DNA from: Ceratodon purpureus
Taxonomy: Eukaryota; Streptophyta; Bryopsida; Pseudoditrichales; Ditrichaceae
Length of the DNA stretch: 64,000 bases
Direction of reading: 5' to 3'
Assembly: GCA_014871385.1 (NCBI GenBank)
Contig: CM026428.1
Location: 4,383,384 to 4,447,383 of the forward strand
Part shown: piece after piece, positions 11,957-23,324 of the stretch
Position numbering within the stretch: position 1 is the stretch's first letter
How the letters are laid out: the number at the start of each line of letters is the position of its first letter
The notes under the pieces: model-generated
Databases searched by the model: none
What the model saw: the letters and a program-made list of their open reading frames with translations, nothing else
What the model was told of the DNA's origin: nothing
Translations under genes and position numbers: made by a program

Positions 11957-13532
11957 CTATCGCCTTGCAAACCACTCAGAGTATGCTAGATCATGTTGCT
12001 CCTTGAAACACCGAAGGCCAAATCTACACTGGAACTCCTCCATGGCAGCAACAACTTCAAGGCCCAGAAGAAGGAAATCTGCTTGATCGTATTTCAAAAC
12101 AAGTACCTGATTGCAAGCACGCAGTAATGATCAGCCCCAAAATTGGTCAGCTAAACAGTTTCAACTCAAACAGAATACGAAACACTAAGCAAGATTTCAA
12201 CTATGGGGAGTCATTTAGAATGCTTCTACCCACCTGAAGTAGTTCCTTCAACTCAACCAAACTGGATTCTGCACTTGCTCTTTCTACATCAAGAGCAATC
12301 TTAGCATGATCAAACATGTCGTTAAACATCTTGGACATATCTAGAGAGCCAGTGACAAGTTCTTTGACAAGTTCTTCCAACTCTGTGACAATATCACAAA
12401 AAGTTGGCCGCATTGCAGATTCTTGATGCCAACATCTCTGTATTAAAGACTTTAACTTCGGATTCAAATCTGTAGGTAGCTTGGGCCTCTTGCCGGAGAT
12501 AACAGCATCATAGTCTGAAGACCTAAGTCCTTCAAGCGGAATGGCCCCTGTCAAAATTTCGTAGCAAGTCATAGCGTAACTATACACATCTGCTGTGGAA
12601 TTGAATTGTATGTGGTGCATTTTCTCCCCTTTGTCTAAAGCCTCCAAGATTTCTGGTGCTCTCCAAAACTGTGTTCCAACAAGCTTAGATCCAACGTCGA
12701 AATCACCAATAAAGGCAGCAATTAGCTGACCATGTTTATATTGGACCAAAATATTATCTGCCTTCAAGTCTCGATGCACGATCCCCTTTTCATGCAATAT
12801 TTGCATGCCTAGTGCAATTTGAATCATCATAATCAAGACTGTCGAGTCTGCCAGAGGTCTCGCATAATAATAAACGATTAAAGATAGAAAGACTAGTCTG
12901 ATTATTGCTACACCCCCTAACAAAAGAATCACATAAACTGGTAAAAAATACCATCCTGACACTACACGAGCCAGAGCCGAAGCAGATATGTAGTCGAAAT
13001 GCCACAGAATTTTGGGAGCATAAAAAACAAGTAAAAAATAAAAAATGGCAAAAGCTACCCGAAATACTGCAACTCCTTTCCTCTTCATCATCACCTTGTC
13101 AATTGCACCACGAAGACTACAATCGTACCGCTGCATGATAAGATAGAAAGTGTCTCCATCTTTGCAGTAACCCAAAAATTTACATATGTATTGGGACAAT
13201 TTGGAGAGTTCAAATACCTCCTCTGGCCACTGGCCATAACTTCTACTTCCCTTGAACGCTTTCACAACACACTCGATAGGAATTTGCTCATCCTCATTCA
13301 AGTGATTATTGTGAACAGAAACCTGAGCCGTATGTATAATGCCCTGAGCACCCTCATTAATCTGCTTCAAGAGCTGTACCTTGTGTTTCCCGAACCTAGG
13401 CACATGTTTAAAGTCTTCAATAACATCCTTACTTTCACTTGTGCTGCTGTCAATAATTGTTGTCCAATGCTGCTTGGGTGTCCAAAATTTGAAAGTCCAG
13501 TTCTGCCTGGAAGGAAAAAACTTCGTGGCCAT
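11957..13532 (-). CDS. Protein-kinase-like protein with hydrophobic insert in the kinase domain
   Basis: Exon 1 is 13532-12234 (433 codons). Exon 2, inferred, is 12106-11957 (49 codons plus TAG), joined in phase at CAG|GTGGGT and TCAG|GTACTT. The protein has a glycine-rich loop (INEGAQG, 58-64), beta-3 Lys91 in CVVKAF, HRDLKADN (253-260), DFD in place of DFG (277-279), a very short activation segment, APE (292-294) and the usual C-lobe motifs (STADVYSYAM; RCW ... RP). Between the hinge/helix D (LIMQRYDCSL, 131-140) and helix E, where only a few residues are normal, about 85 residues are inserted (147-231). They hold two or three strongly hydrophobic stretches, roughly 153-172, 188-211 and 212-226. 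No in-phase acceptor fits removal of the insert as an intron from the GTGATG at its start. The family resembles plant tyrosine-kinase-like Ser/Thr kinases. Upstream of the ATG the frame is closed by TAG. Activity is uncertain because of the DFD and the insert. Confidence 0.75.
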
Positions 13533-14638
13533 ACTCCTTCTCTGCTCAAAATGACGAAGAAATTCAACAATAGGCCCTGTATACTAGATGGAATGTCCTG
13601 ATTCCGTCAGGTTGCATTTGAAAATACTGCATGTGCACGAAAAACATCTATCCATTACTGAAGGTACTGCTGCACCCACAACCCTCTTTCTCAAATGCTA
13701 ATCACAAATTTCAGCATCTGATACGCACATTTAAAGGAACACAACATGACTCCCTAACCACCCTATGGCACCCCATCCTAAACCCTAAACCCTCAGGACA
13801 AAAAAGCATAAGAATACCACATCAAGTGCAGGTTGTGAGACATTACAGGCTGCAGTGAAGTTTGAACCCAGAAAACCGCCCCTCCTCAACTGGCTCGATG
13901 GTTGCAGATTCGCCTCTGAAACTGTAAACCAGAATAAGATCTCATCAAATAACCGCTGATTTTAAACCCAACATTATTAAGAGCAGAACTAGATTAGCAA
14001 TTCAATAAACAAGACGTCGATCAAACACCACCCCACGAGACCTTCAACCCATCAGTCGCTTGTAATAATATCACCTAGAAGCGAGTGATCGATGCTAATG
14101 CATTACAGATCAAGAACCAGGACCATAGTCACAGAACAAACTTCGATCGTTAGCTTGCGAGAACTTGCGAAACAACGATGTAGCAGCAAAGTGGAGAGGT
14201 TCGGATGAGTATGAACGTGGAACTTGCCAAGAGCAAATCCTGAATGAAGCGCGCCAGTATGATGGCTGATGCGCAGGCACAGGAAACTGCAAGGGATCTG
14301 TGATCTGAGTTCCACAAAACGGGACCACCTTGACGGATACCACTTAACCCGAAAAGAAAAGAAGAAACACGGGACGACCCTAAATAGTAGAACAGTTTCG
14401 TTGTTTATTGCCTTACAATGAACAGTATCCCAAGCTGTACATAATCTCAGGGACGCGGACAGTGGGCACAGTTGTGCTCAATCGAAATCGGTGAGAAGTT
14501 CCGAACATGAGGCGCTAGCGTCTGTTTTATTTTGGTAGAATCTATTGTGAGGAGACTGGTCTGAGGTGGGATACATGGATGACATCACGATTGCTCCACA
14601 TATGCCCGTGGGACTCAGATTCCAAGTGATAAAGTCCG
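13533..14638 (-). promoter_or_regulatory. Kinase 5' region with telo-box; left flank of the array
   Basis: No gene is recognised. At about 13783-13799 the plus strand reads CCTAAACCCTAAACCCT, a double telo-box on the upstream side of the minus-strand kinase, where such motifs commonly lie in plant 5' UTRs or promoters. The rest up to the array start at 14639 has only short frames without similarity. Confidence 0.4.
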
Positions 14639-15741
14639 CAAGCCTAAACACGCAAGCCTGAAATTGAGTCGAGATTATATGCACCACTACCAAGTTGGTC
14701 CTCCATTCATGGCCTTGTCCTTGCCTCTAAAATTCAACACTTCAAACAGGGGATGCTTTCTGATTCTGATATGACACCACTTGGTCCAAGAAGCAAGCAG
14801 TTTAGGAGCATAATATACACAACCCATTCGACAGCTGAGATGATGATCAGCAAGTCTGATGCCATATCATTCTTCTCATCGTTGAGATTGCTCCTCCGCA
14901 AATTAATACCCTTCTCGCCCTCAGTGAGGCCGACCCCAGATCAGAAGATCAACAACTCTCAGTGCACATTGGCAAGAATTTCCAAGACTAGTTAATTCTA
15001 ATACCTAGAATAATTTAGTGGATATCAACATGCAGCAGTTGAGGCGGATTATCTAGAATGTTCATTCCTCGTCACATGAGCCAATTACTTGAACGAGTAC
15101 TGCGAAAACTCAGAAAGGCCGCCCGGATACATTGCAAATGGAGGTATGATCTCTAATCCGGTGAGAAGAATCCGCTCTGTGAGATTCAACAGGCCGACTT
15201 AAGATTAGTCTTGTCAACAGCCCATCGTGCAATAGCTACACATTCCAAGTGGTTTTTACTGAAAATTTAGATACTGCCGTAGAAATGACCGAACCAGATT
15301 TACGAAATCTTAACCCCCTGGTATGTCAAACATCTCAAAACTGTTTCTTGAACATGGAGCTACTGTCCAAAAAAGTCTAGCAGTCATTGGCTTACTGCTG
15401 CTGCTGGTTGATGCCGACACAAAATTATCGAACATGATTCTGCCTCGAAGTGATCCCGATCCAAACAGACCCACATGCCCGACCACTGCCAAGACACATG
15501 ATTCCGCACCTTTCGATCAGAAGACGTGAGAATCTCAATGTTAGACTATCATCTAAGCAGAGTGAGTCGACTAACGCACGTCGAAGCAGTACTGAGTCTT
15601 TCAAAACAACTGCTTCACGAGCATTCAACCAAATGTGTGACCAGCATCCACCGCCAAGAAAATTCGTCAATTATGGAGAAGCTGTCAACACACAGGGCAA
15701 CACACACACACATTCCCGTTAGCACGTAACACAGACTTGGA

Positions 15742-15894
15742 GAATGTTCTAGATCCGGAAGCCATCTAGAATCATGAAGAATAGCTTGCTTAGAGGACAC
15801 TCTAGAGCAAAATGAGGTAAAGTAAGTACAAAACTAGAAAAAGTGGAACCAAACTTGTCTACCAAGGAAACTTTGCTATGAACATGTATATAAA
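15742..15894 (+). promoter_or_regulatory. Promoter of array gene copy 1: HSE-like motif and TATA box
   Basis: TATATAAA lies at 15887-15894, about 180 bp before the start codon. Upstream, GAATGTTCTAGAT (15742-15754) matches alternating GAA/TTC/GA units of a heat-shock element, with more AGAA and CTAGA words up to 15805. A second GAATGTTC palindrome lies near 15057. Heat-shock control is an inference from these motifs. The same block is present in units 2 and 3. Confidence 0.55.
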
Positions 15895-16075
15895 GCCTCT
15901 TTCAATTCTCCATTCCACCATTCTCTCATGCTCACAACTCCTCTCTCTCATGCTCTCTCTTGCTCTCTTGCTCTCTTGTGGCTCTCTTGCTTTGTGTGTT
16001 TCAACTTCCTTCTCCCAGCTCCTTCGTAATTCCCATTAATTCCAATTTCAATTTCACATTCGAATTCTCGAAGCT

Positions 16076-16348
16076 ATGGCTCCTCGCACAGCAGCAGCTG
16101 CAGCAGCAGATAAGGAGAAGGAGGCGAAGAAGCGGGTGTTTCTCAAGATCCCTGAACCGCTTGCAATGGACTTCATCCGACGCCCCACACCAAATGCGTT
16201 GCCTGTCAAAAAAGAGGAGAAATCCGTGCACAAGCGCTTGGCGCTGAAGCTCTTCCACCTGAAGAAGAAGAGTAGGTTGGAGTCGGTGCAAGACCGCCAC
16301 TCCAAGATGGTGTGCAAAAAGAATCAGATGCAGCAGCAGCATCATTAA
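16076..16348 (+). CDS. Small basic protein of unknown function, array copy 1
   Basis: An intronless 90-codon frame with a good start context (AAGCTATGG), 3' of a TATA box and a CT-rich leader. The protein has an alanine run (TAAAAAAD), then many Lys/Arg residues, a Pro-containing centre (RRPTPNALP) and a Gln/His tail (QMQQQHH). Its basic clusters could act as a nuclear signal or bind nucleic acid. There is no signal peptide, membrane segment or domain I recognise. The predicted protein is identical in all three units. The leader contains two overlapping upstream ATG frames: 15928-16029, and one starting at 15950 that encodes a hydrophobic, signal-like peptide. Confidence 0.6.
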   Translation: MAPRTAAAAAADKEKEAKKRVFLKIPEPLAMDFIRRPTPNALPVKKEEKSVHKRLALKLFHLKKKSRLESVQDRHSKMVCKKNQMQQQHH

Positions 16349-17073
16349 TTGAACTCGAAACTGTGCCGGGATGCATTCGGGATGAGGCACAGATCTAATT
16401 AACGTGATTCAGTCTAAGCTTGAAGCTGATGACCATCTGTAAATAAGTGAATGGTGGTCCCGAGTGCCCGGATGCTCGATCAATTTCCGAATACGAAGCC
16501 ATCTCTGAACTGTATGCTCGGACAGTGGACTGGGCAGCTTTTGGCATTCTTTAACGATCAAGATATTAAGCATCTCATTTTGATGCACCTTGTGCATATC
16601 GCGCATGCATTCTGAGATTTGAGGAACCAGAACTGAGGAAGCATGATTCGGAGCTTTGCAAAGTTGGTTCTGATTACTTCTGGAATATTGCGCCTGCTGC
16701 TCCACCGTTGAATCAAACCAACTCTTCACGTCCATGACAACGTGAACTGCTTATCACCTGCACTATGCACATGTAGACAGGCAGCTTAGTTTACTTCGTA
16801 CAACATGAAGGAAACAATTACATACAGCCTAGAGCTCGACCAGCAATAGTATTGCAGCTGGCATGTTCAAATTATGGGCATATATTAATTACAGTCTCTT
16901 GAAGTCTGTGATAAATTAAAGAAAGTCACGTTGCAGATGTTTACCATCTTCTGGCTCATCACTGGTGTTCTATGCACTCAATATTGTGTAACTGATTTTG
17001 GATGTTCACAAGGGCATTATCATGGTCAGGTTGATATATGCAGGCTTCGAATTATGAGTTGAAGCTCGTTCAA

Positions 17074-17574
17074 AAAATAAAGACAAAATCTGTTGAATTT
17101 CAAAAGAAATTGTGTATTTAACATAATACCATCTGTTACATGTTCAACGTTACTTGTTGACAGTGAGAATTCTATACATGTTACTAAGTGAAACAAGAAC
17201 TTATCACAATACGATTGAACAAGGGACCTGTAGAGAAATTTCCACTGTAGACGGCCACATAAGTGCTATAATGGCCTTAGTAACTTGTTTACTCACTTCT
17301 CTGTGGCAACCACTGTTAACAGATGAAATACATGTCGTCCATGAAATTGAAAAATGGTCACTGGTTACTTCTATAGACTTTGATTACAAATTTGTATTCC
17401 TCCAAAACCACAAATGATTTGAGCATTCAAGGTGACACTTGATTGTTGTTGATACAAACTAGACTTTGCAACAAAAGGCTGTAGAGTAACTTGGCCCTTG
17501 AAGCAAACTTGTCAATATGTTGGTGACCCATACACAAAATTCTTTTGAAATTCAACAGATTTTGTCTTTATTTT
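17074..17574. mobile_element. Element with long terminal inverted repeats, unit 1 copy
   Basis: AAAATAAAGACAAAATCTGT at 17074 continues through TGAATTTCAAAAGAA, and its reverse complement ends at 17574. This gives arms of about 36 bp around roughly 430 bp of non-coding DNA. Equivalent copies lie at 23325-23833 and 30663-31153, so insertion predates the duplication. No target-site duplication is obvious and the superfamily is unassigned. Confidence 0.6.
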
Positions 17575-19399
17575 ATGTTTTTTGATATTTGAAAACATAC
17601 TTATGCAAAAAACACACAGTTTAAAGAATGTAAAAATTTAAGGTTTATGAAGAAGAACGTTAAATGATGATAATAAAAATTAAAAATAATATTAATGAAT
17701 AGAGGTGCAAATATTGTTTCTTATGAGTTCTTCATAAATAATTGCTTATATTCTGTCCCTTAATGCTGCATGCATATTGATGGTTAAATATTTTAGTGGG
17801 AAATTGGATAATAGAAATCTGCAATTGTTACTTAAATAGAATTCAACTTTTTTTTAATTTCACAAATTTCCACCAAAAATAAATAAATAAATAAAAATGA
17901 TTAATGTTGTTGAGGTAATAATAAAGACTTGCAAAATTGGAGTATGACAATACAGTTATTATAGGAACCATAGGATATCTTTCATATAATATCAAAAAAT
18001 AGAAGACAAATTTTTTTGGGGTAAATATAACAAAATATTGAATTTATATTTCATTACATCATTGAAATAATTAAAACTCCTTATTTCAAAAAAGAAATTA
18101 TGCTAGTTACATTCATTACATAATCGGAGTTCAAAATTTGTAGTTCAAATTTGTAGCTTTTTGATATTTTTCCTAAAAATTTTATAAGTAAGATCTTGAC
18201 TTCAAAATTATAATTGCAAATCGATATGGCAATTTCATTTGGAACTATTTTCTTTTCTTGTTTATAGCATAAGAATGCATACATCTTCAATTCAATCTAG
18301 ATCACTTTGTTTGATTTTGCCGCTTGCACTTAAGATTCTTTTCAAATTTCAATCCAATTTGTGTTTTAGAACTAGAGTCATGGAGAGCTTACTTAGATGA
18401 AGTAGCAAAAATTATTTTATTATGGTGTTATTTTTTTGAAAAGAAGGGTTTTACTGTAAAGTAATAATTAATTGTATGGTTTTATTGGTGAATGGAGGAT
18501 TTTTTGAGATTTCTTCATTGACAAACCTTGTTTCTCTTCAAATTCGTGTAGGAATATTTTATTTTATTTTAAAGATAACACTTTATTTCTTTCCTAATTG
18601 TAATGTATTCCAAATCAAAATCATACTCAAAATTACCAACTTATCCGAGGTGTATATTACATGAGTTTAATGTAAAGGCATGCTTCAATGTTTGACAAAA
18701 AAAAATTCCACAATGAACACCATATATTTGTTATATTGAGACTGTTTCTCTTCTAATTGCAATTTGCGCCCTAAACGTGAAGAATAGTTGTTCAAGCTTT
18801 GGTTGAAACATTTGAATACTTTCATATAGCATGGATAGTAAAGCTGAATTAAGAGCGGCATGCTCTACTTGTTCTCATGATTGTTCCAAGGATTTTAGAA
18901 AGCAGACATTTGCAAATTTATCATTTGGAAAATTTGCGAATTCAATTTTGTACTCACATCTCGATGCTAGGATAGAAAATCATATATTTGCCATTTGGAC
19001 ATCGAGCTCAGAATATGTTGAGTTGTGTAACACTGTAACCAAGCTGGAACAAGGTTCAGAAAGTTTCAGAGGTCATCCAACTATCATCTTCTTTTTACTG
19101 AGATTGTTTGGTAATTTATGTATGATATTTATAATGTGATACTTGATTGATAATAATGTGATACCTAGATGAGATTCAGGTTGTGAACCGGAAAAATTTC
19201 TAAACCTCGTACATCAAATTGGTAATTTGGCACGTTCATTCAACTGACTTACATCTAATTGCCGGATCTCCCCCATCAATTGACTTACAACTAATTGCCT
19301 GAATGAGCTTTTTCCTCTTTCTTCATATTAATCCTTAAAGGCCTTTACCACAACATTGTGGTTGCGGCACTTCTCGACAAGCTATTCTAAGGTCTCACA

Positions 19400-20430
19400 A
19401 TTTAAATATTTTCTCAATTTTTTATCACACATGGCTTTCATGAATAGCTTTTCAATGGCACAAATTTCAAAGCATTTGGAGTTATAATGCAAAAGTTATG
19501 AATTTTAGGAGAATCTGCTCCAAATTTGGGCAAGCCAATCAGAATCTCTCATTCTTTAGCCCAGTTGCCTGTCATCCATAAAGGCAGAAAGAGACAAGAC
19601 CACATTTCAAAGGGTGGGCAGTGGGCACCTGTAAAATAATGGGCCCAATATTTTTTCACATTGATGACAATTTTCATGCCATATACATTTTCCATATAAC
19701 TAACTCTTTCTATCTAGAGGGGTTCCCGAGTTGTCTTCATTTCTAATTGTTCTTCATCCAAATGATAGTTATCATCCATAACTCCCTTTGCATCCAAAAT
19801 ATTTTTTCCATCTACATAAACTTTTCACATCCAATGTTTATTTTCATTGAAAATTAATGGATTTCATCCAATATCTATGGCGTCCATCCTCAAAACCATT
19901 GTTGTCAAAATTGGCATTTGAAATTAAAGGGAAATATATAATTTATACTTTAAAATTTTCTAAAAATATGAGTTTAACTCCAATCGCATTGAATTTTTTT
20001 GTGGTTTTTTCTCTCATTGACATGAACATATCTATTTTTGGATTTACAATCAAATTAATCTTTTGGTAGTTTTACTTTTGGAGAGTACAAGGCATTTTTA
20101 AACACAACCCGTTTTACAACCAAGGTTATGTACAATCAAGGTTTTACAATCAAGGTTATGTACTCCTTCTTTAGCCCGTGTTTGGCTCAAAGTTTGTAAT
20201 CTTATACCTTACTATGATACCTACAAGAATTGATGATTTGCCATGAATCAAATGTATTTGCCCTTGTATGCTTTTCCGGCATCAAAACGTAGGCATACTT
20301 TCAAGACAGTGTCAAGAACATTTTTACAATGACTTCAAACCTTATGATTTTACAATCCCTACAGTGAATTGTGCTCAAATTTGGTATTCACCTTTTCAAA
20401 TAAGCTAGATACAAGATCTTATGGTTACAT
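19400..20430 (+). repeat. Dispersed AT-rich repeat, array unit 1 copy
   Basis: This is the part of the spacer that has an old inverted copy at 780-1900. It begins near the TCTAAGGTCTCACAATTT block. Sequence just to its left (19130-19400) is also related to 48640-48868, and its left end to 52524-52650. It is non-coding. A 70-codon frame at 19857-20069 is not kept in the older copy. Confidence 0.65.
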
Positions 20431-21981
20431 ATTCAATTTTAGTTTCAAATGAAAAATCAATTTCATCTTATAGATGATGGTGTATATTTGTACAAGATGA
20501 AACTGTACGATGATTCTAGTACCAAAGGTCATGGTGCATATTTCAATCAAGTCCTAATTTCTTACCTTTAGGATTTTTCAATTCAGTCCCAAAACCACCC
20601 AACCTTGGATTCAAAAAGTTCCCGGAAATGTTCAAATTACGCCCATGCCTCAAAAGTTGAGTGTTTTTCAACTTTCAAGAGTGCAATAAACGCACTATTT
20701 TCAAAATATAACCAAGTCTCATGAAAGCTAGGACCCTAGGTATAGGTTGGCCACTTGATACTTTAAGGCTTGAAAATCTATAGAAAATTGTAGTAATACT
20801 CAAAAAATGTGTCTTTCTTTTCAAAATCTTTGCAGTAGCTTAATAGAGCATCCAAAATGATTTACAGACTGTTTCTGTTACAAGCCTGAACACGCAAGCC
20901 TGAAATTGAGTCGAGATTATATTATGCACCACTACCAAGTTGGTCCTCCATTCATGGCCTTGTCCTTGCCTCTAAAATTCAACACTTCAAACAGGGGATG
21001 CTTTCTGATTCTGATATGACACCACTTGGTCCAAGAAGCAGTTTAGAAGCATATACACATTACCCATTCGACAGCTGAGATGATGATCAGCAAGTCTGAT
21101 GCCATATCATTCTTCTCATCGTTGAGATTGCTCCTCCGCAAATTAATACCCTTCTCGCCCTCAGTGAGGCCGACCCCAGATCAGAAGATCAACAACTCTC
21201 AGTGCACATTGGCAAGAATTTCCAAGACTAGTTAATTCTAATACCTAGAATAATTTAGTGGATATCAACATGCAGCAGTTGAGGCGGATTATCTAGAATG
21301 TTCATTCCTCGTCACATGAGCCAATTACTTGAACGAGTACTGCGAAAACTCAGAAAGGCCGCCCGGATACATTGCAAATGGAGGTATGATCTCTAATCCG
21401 GTGAGAAGAATCCGCTCTGTGAGATTCAACAGGCCGACTTAAGATTAGTCTTGTCAACAGCCCATCGTGCAATAGCTACACATTCCAAGTGGTTTTTACT
21501 GAAAATTTAGATACTGCCGTAGAAATGACCGAACCAGATTTACGAAATCTTAACCCCCTGGTATGTCAAACATCTCAAAACTGTTTCTTGAACATGGAGC
21601 TACTGTCCAAAAAAGTCTAGCAGTCATTGGCTTACTGCTGCTGCTGGTTGATGCCGACACAAAATTATCGAACATGATTCTGCCTCGAAGTGATCCCGAT
21701 CCAAACAGACCCACATGCCCGACCACTGCCAAGACACATGATTCCGCACCTTTCGATCAGAAGACGTGAGAATCTCAATGTTAGACTATCATCTAAGCAG
21801 AGTGAGTCGACTAACGCACGTCGAAGCAGTACTGAGTCTTTCAAAACAACTGCTTCACGAGCATTCAACCAAATGTGTGACCAGCATCCACCGCCAAGAA
21901 AATTCGTCAATTATGGAGAAGCTGTCAACACACAGGGCAACACACACACACATTCCCGTTAGCACGTAACACAGACTTGGA

Positions 21982-22134
21982 GAATGTTCTAGATCCGGAA
22001 GCCATCTAGAATCATGAAGAATAGCTTGCTTAGAGGACACTCTAGAGCAAAATGAGGTAAAGTAAGTACAAAACTAGAAAAAGTGGAACCAAACTTGTCT
22101 ACCAAGGAAACTTTGCTATGAACATGTATATAAA
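21982..22134 (+). promoter_or_regulatory. Promoter of array gene copy 2: HSE-like motif and TATA box
   Basis: Identical to the copy 1 promoter, with TATATAAA at 22127-22134. The CT-rich leader downstream carries a 6-bp expansion (CTCTTG) relative to copies 1 and 3, in frame for the upstream frames. Confidence 0.55.
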
Positions 22135-22321
22135 GCCTCTTTCAATTCTCCATTCCACCATTCTCTCATGCTCACAACTCCTCTCTCTCATGCTCTCTCT
22201 TGCTCTCTTGCTCTTGCTCTCTTGCGGCTCTCTTGCTTTGTGTGTTTCAACTTCCTTCTCCCAGCTCCTTCGTAATTCCCATTAATTCCAATTTCAATTT
22301 CACATTCGAATTCTCGAAGCT

Positions 22322-22594
22322 ATGGCTCCTCGCACAGCAGCAGCTGCAGCAGCAGATAAGGAGAAGGAGGCGAAGAAGCGGGTGTTTCTCAAGATCCCTG
22401 AACCGCTTGCAATGGACTTCATCCGACGCCCCACACCAAATGCGTTGCCTGTCAAAAAAGAGGAGAAATCCGTGCACAAGCGCTTGGCGCTGAAGCTCTT
22501 CCACCTGAAGAAGAAGAGTAGGTTGGAGTCGGTGCAAGACCGCCACTCCAAGATGGTGTGCAAAAAGAATCAGATGCAGCAGCAGCATCATTAA
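22322..22594 (+). CDS. Small basic protein of unknown function, array copy 2
   Basis: The same 90-codon intronless gene as at 16076. The protein is identical, and I saw no nucleotide difference within the coding region by eye. Conservation of the whole block, including non-coding flanks, means identity alone cannot prove selection on the protein. Very recent duplication or gene conversion would look the same. Confidence 0.6.
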   Translation: MAPRTAAAAAADKEKEAKKRVFLKIPEPLAMDFIRRPTPNALPVKKEEKSVHKRLALKLFHLKKKSRLESVQDRHSKMVCKKNQMQQQHH

Positions 22595-22659
22595 TTGAAC
22601 TCGAAACTGTGCCGGGATGCATTCGGGATGAGGCACAGATCTAATTAACGTGATTCAGT

Positions 22660-23022
22660 CTAAGCTTGAAGCTGATGACCATCTGTAAATAAGTGAATGG
22701 TGGTCCTAAGTAGAGTACCCGGATGCTCGATCAATTTCCGAATACGAAGCCATCTCTGAACTGTATGCTCGGACAGTGGACTGGGCAGCTTTTGGCATTC
22801 TTTAACGATCAAGATATTAAGCAGATTTTGATGCACCTTGTGCATATTGCGCATGCATTCTGAGATATGAGGAACCAGAAGTGAGCTGGAAGCATGATTT
22901 GGAGCTTTGCAAAGTTGGTTCTGATTACTTCTGGAATATTGCGCCTGCTGCTCCACCGTTGAATCAAACCAAATCTTCACCAAGGATGACAACGTGAACT
23001 GCTTGTCACCTGCACTGTGCAC
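22660..23022 (-). CDS. Uncertain minus-strand frame 3' of array gene (units 2 and 3)
   Basis: An open frame of 120 codons lies convergent to the small gene. The same frame is present in unit 3 (29998-30360) with near-identical sequence (for example HTVQRWLRIRKLIEHPG), but I do not recognise it. In unit 1 (16409-16735) two internal indels are multiples of three, yet a 1-base change breaks the N-terminal part and a 5-base change alters the C-terminus. The start codon by the listed frame is GTG; the first ATG lies further in. It is probably non-coding or the decayed exon of an older gene. Confidence 0.15.
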   Translation of the reverse strand: MHSAGDKQFTLSSLVKIWFDSTVEQQAQYSRSNQNQLCKAPNHASSSLLVPHISECMRNMHKVHQNLLNILIVKECQKLPSPLSEHTVQRWLRIRKLIEHPGTLLRTTIHLFTDGHQLQA

Positions 23023-23324
23023 ATGAAGACTGTAGCTTAGTTTACTTCGTACGACATGAAGGAAACAATTACATACAGCCTAGAGCTGGACCAGCAATAG
23101 TATTGCAGCTGGCATGTTCAAATTATTGTGGGCATATATTATTTACAGTCTCTTGAAGTCTATGATAAATTAAAGAAAGTCACGTTGCAGATGTTTACCA
23201 TCTTCTGGCTCACTGGTGTTATATGCACTCAATATTGTGTAACTGATTTTGGATGTTCACAAGGGCATTATCATGGTCAGGTTGATATATGCAGGCTTGG
23301 AATTATGAGTTGAAGCTCGTCCAA

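Larger units (their letters stand above)
14639..20880 (+). repeat. Tandem array unit 1 (6,242 bp)
   Basis: The first of three direct tandem units. It starts CAAGCCTAAACACG and ends ...GTTTCTGTTA, where unit 2 begins with CAAGCCTGAACACG. Contents in order: a conserved region with no assured gene (14639-15740), the promoter and 90-codon gene (15741-16348), a 3' region, an inverted-repeat element (17074-17574), and about 3.3 kb of AT-rich spacer that includes the dispersed repeat (19400-20430). From about 15000 to 16430 the unit is essentially identical to units 2 and 3, while the spacers differ by scattered substitutions and indels. Confidence 0.95.

Noticed and set aside
12859-13094. Intron explanation for the kinase insert
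   Set aside because: The best acceptor-like sites (ending at 12917 or 12859 on the minus strand) give introns of 178 or 236 bases, neither a multiple of three, from the phase-0 donor, so the frame would be lost.
14753-14995. 80-codon plus frame in units 1 and 3
   Set aside because: Destroyed by small deletions in unit 2, with no known similarity.
15323-15529. Frames of 60-90 codons on both strands upstream of the array gene, conserved in all units
   Set aside because: The whole segment is identical among units, so frame conservation is uninformative. The frames overlap each other and show no recognised similarity.
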